Shown here one piece after another: positions 45,061-50,393 of a DNA stretch of 50,393 nt. Under the pieces are notes generated by a model. That model searched no databases. It had not been told where the DNA came from and saw nothing but the letters and a program-made list of their open reading frames with translations. Position numbers and translations under genes: made by a program. Origin of the DNA: Syntrophus gentianae (GTDB lineage: Bacteria > Desulfobacterota > Syntrophia > Syntrophales > Syntrophaceae); the NCBI RefSeq assembly GCF_900109885.1, contig NZ_FOBS01000014.1, positions 1 to 50,393 on the forward strand. Direction: 5' to 3'. The stretch's first letter is position 1. The number at the start of each line of letters is the position of its first letter.

Positions 45061-46490
45061 TGGAATACGAACCTGTTATCGGGCTGGAAGTTCATGCCCA
45101 AATGCTGACGGAATCCAAGATCTTCTGCGGCTGCTCCACCAGATTCGGAGCGGCGCCCAACTCCCACACCTGCCCAGTCTGCCTGGGAATGCCCGGCGTG
45201 CTTCCCGTCCTGAACCGGAAGGTGGTGGAGTATGGAATGAAGATGGCTCTGGCCACCTCCTGCCGGATCAACGAGGAATGCAGCTTTGCCCGGAAGAATT
45301 ACTTCTACCCCGACCTTCCCAAGGGATACCAGATTTCCCAGTATGCCTACCCCTTGGCGGAGTTCGGCCATGTGGACATCGAAGTGGAGGGCGGGAATAA
45401 GCGGATCGGTCTGACCCGCATCCACATGGAGGAAGATGCGGGCAAACTCATCCATGACGCCCATAATCCCTGGAGTTATGTGGATCTCAACCGGACCGGC
45501 GTGCCGCTGATCGAGATCGTCAGCGAACCGGATATGCGCAGTGCGGAGGAAGCGGCGGCCTATCTGCGCCGGCTCCACGAAATCCTCGTTTACCTCGAAA
45601 TCTGTGACGGCAATATGGAGGAAGGCAGTTTCCGCTGCGATGCCAACATTTCTCTCCGGCCCAAAGGGGAGAGCGAGTTCGGAATCCGGACGGAGCTGAA
45701 GAACATGAATTCCTTCCGCAATGTCCAGCGCGCCCTGGAATACGAAATCAAGAGGCAGCAGTACATCCTGGAAGGGGGCGGAACGGTGGTTCAGGAAACG
45801 CGCCTCTGGGACGACAGCCAGGGGGTGACCCATTCCATGCGCAGCAAGGAAGAGGCCCATGATTACCGTTATTTCCCCGATCCGGATCTGGTGGCGATCA
45901 AGGTTTCCGCGGACTGGGTGGAGGCCGTGCTCCAGGAACAGCCGGAACTGCCTCTGGAAAAGCGGGAGCGCTTCGTGCGGGACTATGGTATTCCGGCCTA
46001 TGATGCCGGCGTGCTGTCCTCCAGTCGGGCTTTGGCCGATTATTACGAGGAGGTTGCCCGGCAGTCGGCAAATCCCAAGGCGGCCAGCAACTGGGTCATG
46101 GGAGACCTACTCCGTTTCCTCAATGAAGAGAAGCGGGACATCCGGGATTGCCCGATCTCTGCTGCATCTCTGGGCGAGATGATCCGGATGATCGATTCGG
46201 GGACCATCAGCGGCAAGATGGCCAAGGAGATCATCGAGGTCATGTACTCGACGGGCAAAACGGCCCCGGCAATTGTGGAAGAAAAGGGAATGGTTCAGAT
46301 TACGGACGAATCCGCGCTTTCTTCAGTCATTGCCGGGATTCTGGAGGCCAGTCCGAACCAGTTGGCCCAGTACCGCGCCGGAAAGGACAAGCTCTTCGGC
46401 TATTTCGTCGGTCAGGTCATGAAGGAAACCAAGGGGAAGGCCAATCCCCAGGTCATCAATGACCTCCTGAAGAAGATGCTGGCGGGATAA
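45060..46490 (+). CDS. gatB: Asp-tRNA(Asn)/Glu-tRNA(Gln) amidotransferase subunit B
   Basis: 476 residues. Starts [13 protein letters not shown], contains the zinc cysteines of FCGCSTRFG...CPVCLGMPG, and has the C-terminal YqeY-like domain with INDLLKKML at the end. It binds the mischarged tRNA and activates and amidates the Asp or Glu. The ATG overlaps the gatA stop. Confidence 0.97.
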   Translation: MEYEPVIGLEVHAQMLTESKIFCGCSTRFGAAPNSHTCPVCLGMPGVLPVLNRKVVEYGMKMALATSCRINEECSFARKNYFYPDLPKGYQISQYAYPLAEFGHVDIEVEGGNKRIGLTRIHMEEDAGKLIHDAHNPWSYVDLNRTGVPLIEIVSEPDMRSAEEAAAYLRRLHEILVYLEICDGNMEEGSFRCDANISLRPKGESEFGIRTELKNMNSFRNVQRALEYEIKRQQYILEGGGTVVQETRLWDDSQGVTHSMRSKEEAHDYRYFPDPDLVAIKVSADWVEAVLQEQPELPLEKRERFVRDYGIPAYDAGVLSSSRALADYYEEVARQSANPKAASNWVMGDLLRFLNEEKRDIRDCPISAASLGEMIRMIDSGTISGKMAKEIIEVMYSTGKTAPAIVEEKGMVQITDESALSSVIAGILEASPNQLAQYRAGKDKLFGYFVGQVMKETKGKANPQVINDLLKKMLAG

Positions 46491-46529
46491 CCGGCGAGGG
46501 GAATTTTCAGAGGAAAACGGAAATCAAGG

Positions 46530-47609
46530 ATGTCCGCAAGGATTTCAACACTCGCCTGGCAGAAGAATGCCGTCCATCTCCTGGATCAAAAGGTCCTGCC
46601 GGCTGAGGTGCGCACGCTGATCTGTACCCGCTATGAAGAGGTGCTGGCGGCCATTAAGGATTTGACCGTCCGCGGCGCCCCGGCTATCGGAGTGGCGGCG
46701 GCCATGGGGATTGCCCTGGGCGCTCTTGCCCTGCCGGCGGATTCTTCCGAGGAGTTTCAGAAGGGATTTGACGCCCTGTGCGATCAATTTGCCGCGGCGC
46801 GGCCGACGGCGAGAAATCTCTTCTGGGCCATCGAACGGATGAAGGGCTGTTTTGCCGAGAATTTTCGTCCTGCCGAATCGGTGGGATCAATAGCCGGAGA
46901 AACGGCAAAAGTCCGACAGGCCCTGGTAGTCGAAGCTCAGAGGATGGCCGAGGAGGATGTGGCCATCAATCGGCGGATCGGGCAGCAGGGGCAGATCCTG
47001 ATTCGCGACGGGGCCCGCATTTTGACCCATTGCAATGCCGGCGCCCTGGCCACGGCCGGATACGGTACGGCATTGGGAGTGATCCGGGCGGCCCGGGATG
47101 CGGGCAAACAGATCCAGGTCTTCGCCGACGAAACACGGCCCGTCCTGCAGGGAGCCCGTTTGACCGCCTGGGAATTGCAGCAGGAAAACATTCCGGTCAC
47201 CCTGATCACCGACAACATGGCCGGATTTCTCATGAAACAGGGACGGATCGACTGTGTACTTGTCGGGGCGGACCGGATCGCCGCCAATGGAGATACCGCC
47301 AACAAAATAGGGACTTATTCCCTTGCGGTTTTGGCATCGGCCCACCAGATCCCCTTTTACATCGCCGCTCCCCTTTCCACCATTGACAGGCAGCTTTCCA
47401 GTGGAGCCGAGATCCCCATCGAGGAACGGCCGGACGAGGAAGTACTGGCGATTCAGGGCGTACGGATCGCTCCTGTCGGTGTGGCCGTTTACAATCCGGC
47501 CTTCGATGTCACCCCCGGTTGTTACATTTCTGCCATCATTACGGAAGCCGGAATCGCGCAGTTTCCCTACGAGTCTTTCCTGGAGAAACTTTTTTCCGAA
47601 AAATCATGA
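46530..47609 (+). CDS. mtnA: methylthioribose-1-phosphate isomerase
   Basis: 359 residues. Isomerises 5-methylthioribose-1-phosphate to the ribulose form in salvage of methylthioadenosine or 5'-deoxyadenosine. Family motifs: [14 protein letters not shown], the catalytic Cys in [14 protein letters not shown] (about 168), [19 protein letters not shown] and the catalytic Asp in [18 protein letters not shown] (about 247). It lacks the longer eIF2B features, so isomerase is more likely than initiation-factor function. The HAD phosphatase gene overlaps its end by four bases (ATGA). Confidence 0.93.
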   Translation: MSARISTLAWQKNAVHLLDQKVLPAEVRTLICTRYEEVLAAIKDLTVRGAPAIGVAAAMGIALGALALPADSSEEFQKGFDALCDQFAAARPTARNLFWAIERMKGCFAENFRPAESVGSIAGETAKVRQALVVEAQRMAEEDVAINRRIGQQGQILIRDGARILTHCNAGALATAGYGTALGVIRAARDAGKQIQVFADETRPVLQGARLTAWELQQENIPVTLITDNMAGFLMKQGRIDCVLVGADRIAANGDTANKIGTYSLAVLASAHQIPFYIAAPLSTIDRQLSSGAEIPIEERPDEEVLAIQGVRIAPVGVAVYNPAFDVTPGCYISAIITEAGIAQFPYESFLEKLFSEKS

Positions 47610-48262
47610 ACGAGACGGATCAGAAACTGCTTCTCTTTGATTTTGACGGAGTCCTGGTGGATTCCCTGGAGTTCTATGAAAGGGTTTTCCGCCAGTGCCT
47701 GGAGGCGATCGGCAGACCAATTATCTCAAGCCGGGCCGACTTTCTGGCCCTTTGCCAGGACAATTTCTACGGAGAACTTGCCCGGCGGGGCATTGATCTT
47801 TCCGCCTTCCTGGCCGAACTGTCTCAAATCCATTCCTCGATCGACATGTCCTTGATCAGGCCTCTTCCCGCCATGACCCCGGTATTGTCGGCCCTGGCCG
47901 AACGACACCGGTTGATGCTCATCTCTTCCAACAGTGAGGAAGTCATCCATGAACTGCTGAGGCGGATGAACGTTTCGGGATGCTTTGAAGCGGTGCTGGG
48001 CGCCGATTTTCTGCTGAATAAAACGGAGAAGATCGTTCATGCACAGAAAACAAGCGGGTTTGCCAAGGGGGATATCTATTATGTCGGGGATACCGCCGGC
48101 GATATCCGGGAGGCGCGCCGGGCCGGCATTAGGAGTGTCGCGGTCACGTGGGGCTGGCACGATCGGGACGCCCTGGAGGCCGTTTCTCCGGATTTTCTTA
48201 TCGATACCCCCCAGGCCCTTTTTTCTCTGCTGATGAGGGAGACTTTGGGTTCGGAATCTTAA
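47606..48262 (+). CDS. HAD-family phosphatase (Gph-like)
   Basis: 218 residues from ATG 47606, overlapping the mtnA stop. HAD motifs: [12 protein letters not shown] with the nucleophile Asp at about 12, SSNS in motif II, Lys in motif III and [16 protein letters not shown] in motif IV. The cap is the helical type of phosphoglycolate phosphatases. Coupling to mtnA suggests a sugar-phosphate or salvage substrate; a general Gph role is equally possible. Confidence 0.88.
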   Translation: MNETDQKLLLFDFDGVLVDSLEFYERVFRQCLEAIGRPIISSRADFLALCQDNFYGELARRGIDLSAFLAELSQIHSSIDMSLIRPLPAMTPVLSALAERHRLMLISSNSEEVIHELLRRMNVSGCFEAVLGADFLLNKTEKIVHAQKTSGFAKGDIYYVGDTAGDIREARRAGIRSVAVTWGWHDRDALEAVSPDFLIDTPQALFSLLMRETLGSES

Positions 48263-48406
48263 ATTTCTGCAATTTACTATTTTGCCGACAATGGCATTGG
48301 TATTGCTAACATTGTCCCTGGTAAGCTCTGGGGGCGGTTTCTCCGGATATTCTGATCGATACGCTTCACGCCCTTTTAAATTTACTAATGTGGGAGACCT
48401 CATTTC

Positions 48407-49282
48407 ATGGATGTTAAATTTATCAATCCTTTTCTTGGCGGCGCTGCGGAAGTTATCAAGACGATGGCCTTCATGGATGCTGTTGCCGGAAAACCCTATT
48501 TAAAAAAAGATGATACGGCCAAGGGGGATATTTCCGGAATCATCGGCATTACCGGGGATGCTACGGGCTCACTGGCCATCAGCTTTTCGGAACACTGTAT
48601 CTGGGGGATTGCCGGGTCCATGCTGGGGGAAACTTACAACGAAACCACGCAGGAAGTATTGGACTGCGCTGGAGAACTTACAAATATGATTTCCGGTGTG
48701 GCCCGAACGAACATGGAAAGGATGGGATTGAAAGTCTTTGCTGCCATCCCCTCCGTTATTTTCGGAAAGGATCATACCATTCGGCACATTCTGAACACTC
48801 CCAGCATTGTGATCCCCTTTTCCACAAGCACGGGAGAATTTGTCGTCGACGTCTGCATCCGGACCACCGAGGCCCAAGCCAGATCCGAAGAAAATTATCA
48901 GGTGATCAACCGCCGGACGGCAGACCTGATTCCACCCCAACAACCTCGAACAGCAACGGCGCCCGCTCCCGTTCAAGCGAAAGCCGATGTTGTGGAACCC
49001 AAACAGCCGGATACGGAAATCCAGGATGAGAAAATCCGCCGGGATGCGCTCAAGGAAGCGTTGGATGCGATGGTCGAATCCCGCCGCGAAATTCAGAAGC
49101 TGCTGTCATCCCAGCCCTTCATGCGGAGGGATGAACGAAAGAAACTGAATGACAGAGTTGCCCTGTACGATAAAAAGATCAGAAAAATGAAACTGGATCT
49201 GACGGCGCTGGATGTCCTGTCCAAGCTGACTCAGGATGACCTGGATAACCCAACCATTAAAAAACATTATCAGCATTACTGA
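48407..49282 (+). CDS. CheX-like phosphatase-domain protein with coiled-coil extension
   Basis: 291 residues. Residues 1 to about 155 are a CheX/CheC-fold domain: FINPFLGGAAEVIKTM at the start and the active-site segment CAGELTNMISGVARTNM (about 90), with the Glu and Asn that in CheX attack phospho-CheY. A Pro/Ala-rich linker (PPQQPRTATAPAPV) follows, then about 85 charged, helical residues (RDERKKLNDRVALYDKKIRK) likely to form a coiled coil. The extension is not found in ordinary CheX. No other chemotaxis gene is close. It may dephosphorylate an unlinked response regulator. GGGAG is the ribosome site. Confidence 0.8.
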   Translation: MDVKFINPFLGGAAEVIKTMAFMDAVAGKPYLKKDDTAKGDISGIIGITGDATGSLAISFSEHCIWGIAGSMLGETYNETTQEVLDCAGELTNMISGVARTNMERMGLKVFAAIPSVIFGKDHTIRHILNTPSIVIPFSTSTGEFVVDVCIRTTEAQARSEENYQVINRRTADLIPPQQPRTATAPAPVQAKADVVEPKQPDTEIQDEKIRRDALKEALDAMVESRREIQKLLSSQPFMRRDERKKLNDRVALYDKKIRKMKLDLTALDVLSKLTQDDLDNPTIKKHYQHY

Positions 49283-49349
49283 ATCTGTAAGGCTGAACGA
49301 TATCCCCCCCCATCTTTCCCAGACTTGGGAGCACATTCCTCATAGAAAA

Positions 49350-49384
49350 CAGCAAGGGGCGCATAGTTTTCGCGCCCCTTGCTG
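49350..49384 (-). terminator. terminator of the partial RTX gene
   Basis: CAGCAAGGGGCGC (49350-49362) pairs perfectly with GCGCCCCTTGCTG (49372-49384). On the minus strand it is followed by TTTTC, so it ends the RTX gene that stops at 49404; it also lies after the CheX-like gene on the plus strand. Confidence 0.75.
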
Positions 49385-49403
49385 AAAATAATACCGGAAT
49401 CCG

Positions 49404-50393
49404 TTAAGCGGCGTAGACGAAATCCGTGTTGTCCAGCGAGGCCGCTGTTGCGGATCCGACGGTACAGATCAACACGGAATCCCCGGCGGCGCTGCTCGTG
49501 GGGTTGTACCAGATGTAGCCGGTATCGGTGTCGTTATAGATGCCGCTGAGTTGGGCTCCGTTGCCGTTGAAACCGGCTCCTTCAAAATACCAGCCGCTGT
49601 ACAGCACGTTGCTGTTATTGAAAGAAAGCCCGGTGACTGAAGAATCATCGGCACCATCGAGGATGTCCATCAACACGATCGTGTCGTCCGTATGGGAAAA
49701 GCCGCCGATCGTGTCGCGGTTGGTTGAACCGGATTCGGAAAAGACGAATCGATCCTGACCGGTGCCGCCGTTCAGATAATCAATACCGGCGCCGCCGGTC
49801 AGAGTGTCGTTGCCGGCATTGCCGTAAAGGGAATCGTTGCCGGAAAGACCGGACAAGATGTTGTCGTAACCGTTGCCGTAAAGCAAATTGTTGAGGGTGT
49901 TGCCCGTTCCGGTTGTCGCCGTGCCGGACAGATAAAGGCTTTCGACATTGGCACCAAGGGTTTCGTTGACGTAGGCATAAACTCGGTCGTTGCCGGCACC
50001 TGAAGCTTCGGAGACGGAGTCGCCCAGGCTGTCAACAACATAGATGTCGTTGCCCGCTCCGCCTGCCATGTAATCGTTTCCCGTTCCACCGTTCAGATAG
50101 TCATTGCCGGTGCCGCAGTAGAGGTTGTCATCGCCCCCGTTGCCATAAAGGGTGTTGTCACCGTTGTTGCCGTAAATGGAATCATCAGAACTGCCGCCCC
50201 GCAGCGTATCATCGCCGAGATTGCCGTCGATGAACAGGGCCACCGTCTGCGATGTTCCATCGAAACTGTCATTGCCGTTCCCACCGGAAAGATACTCGAT
50301 GCCCGCCGTGCCCAGGTTGAGGGTGTTCCCTGCCGTCCCGCTGAGATAGACCCGGTCGTAACCGGCGCCGCCGCTGACACTGGAAAATGCGGT
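49404..50393 (-). CDS. RTX calcium-binding protein, C-terminal part (runs off the window)
   Basis: An open frame of 329 residues enters from the right edge on the minus strand and ends at 49404, so the start is outside. Nonapeptide repeats (GNGGDDNLYCG, GGTGNDYMAGGAGND, YGNAGNDTLTGGAG) alternate with a VDSLGDSVSEASGAGNDRVYA block typical of large RTX adhesins. The last 110 residues form a secretion-type end with FVFSESGSTNRDTIGGF, DTGYIWYNPT and a final DFVYAA. It differs in sequence from the RTX protein at 33061-34617 and is not a repeat of it. Function of the missing N-terminal part is unknown. Confidence 0.85.
   Translation of the reverse strand, partial: TAFSSVSGGAGYDRVYLSGTAGNTLNLGTAGIEYLSGGNGNDSFDGTSQTVALFIDGNLGDDTLRGGSSDDSIYGNNGDNTLYGNGGDDNLYCGTGNDYLNGGTGNDYMAGGAGNDIYVVDSLGDSVSEASGAGNDRVYAYVNETLGANVESLYLSGTATTGTGNTLNNLLYGNGYDNILSGLSGNDSLYGNAGNDTLTGGAGIDYLNGGTGQDRFVFSESGSTNRDTIGGFSHTDDTIVLMDILDGADDSSVTGLSFNNSNVLYSGWYFEGAGFNGNGAQLSGIYNDTDTGYIWYNPTSSAAGDSVLICTVGSATAASLDNTDFVYAA

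Overview
The window looks like a chromosomal segment of a strictly anaerobic, Gram-negative bacterium of the former Deltaproteobacteria, most like the syntrophic Syntrophus/Smithella group (an inference). The reasons are two different pyruvate:ferredoxin-type oxidoreductases, an NADH-linked HndA/C/D-type electron module, a tungsten-type aldehyde oxidoreductase, LL-diaminopimelate aminotransferase, oxygen-labile class I fumarase, a TonB protein, Tat genes, GatCAB and a PEP-CTERM-like sorted protein. No CRISPR array, prophage or complete defence system is visible.

Region 1 (1-2233) is a graveyard of mobile DNA: the end of an IS1634-type transposase, a DruA(DUF4338)/ISAs1-type transposase truncated at its C-terminus and probably its N-terminus, and the first 29 codons of a broken SRAP (YedK) gene, followed by a small membrane protein. 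Region 2 (2373-8966) holds an Att-type ABC exporter system on the minus strand (ATPase, FtsX-like permease, CrtC/AttH-like secreted protein). About 2.1 kb of AT-richer DNA on the opposite strand separates ATPase from permease; it carries a cold-shock gene with a long structured leader and four small, mostly basic, unknown proteins.

Region 3 (9.0-15.2 kb) is a plus-strand run: dapF, dapL, a YchF-like GTPase with an eroded G domain, a site-2-type membrane protease and a beta-CASP metallo-beta-lactamase RNase. A TonB protein lies on the minus strand. Region 4 (16.0-20.0 kb) is housekeeping: tadA, two tRNA-Ser genes with an RRF-like gene scrap between them, SRP RNA, dnaX, ybaB, recR.

Region 5 (20.1-32.9 kb) is central energy metabolism: two-subunit class I fumarase, a porGDAB-type oxidoreductase directly followed by hndA-hndC-short hndD, tRNA-Asn, a small secreted coiled-coil protein and the single-chain pyruvate:ferredoxin oxidoreductase NifJ. 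The porGDAB-hndACD layout suggests electrons from oxidation of a 2-oxoacid reach NAD(H) through ferredoxin.

Region 6 (33.0-42.9 kb, mostly minus strand) carries an RTX protein made of three 342-bp repeats with a structured leader, a palindromic dispersed repeat, and the series tatB-tatC-PBP1A-aldehyde oxidoreductase-class II aldolase; on the plus strand follows a PEP-CTERM-like C39-type cysteine protease. Region 7 (43.2-49.3 kb) is gatC-gatA-gatB-mtnA-HAD phosphatase and a CheX-like protein with a coiled-coil extension. A second RTX gene runs off the right edge on the minus strand.

The least explained parts are the 5.95-8.09 kb insert that splits the Att operon, the RTX leader, the hnd module with lost cluster ligands, and the dispersed palindromes.
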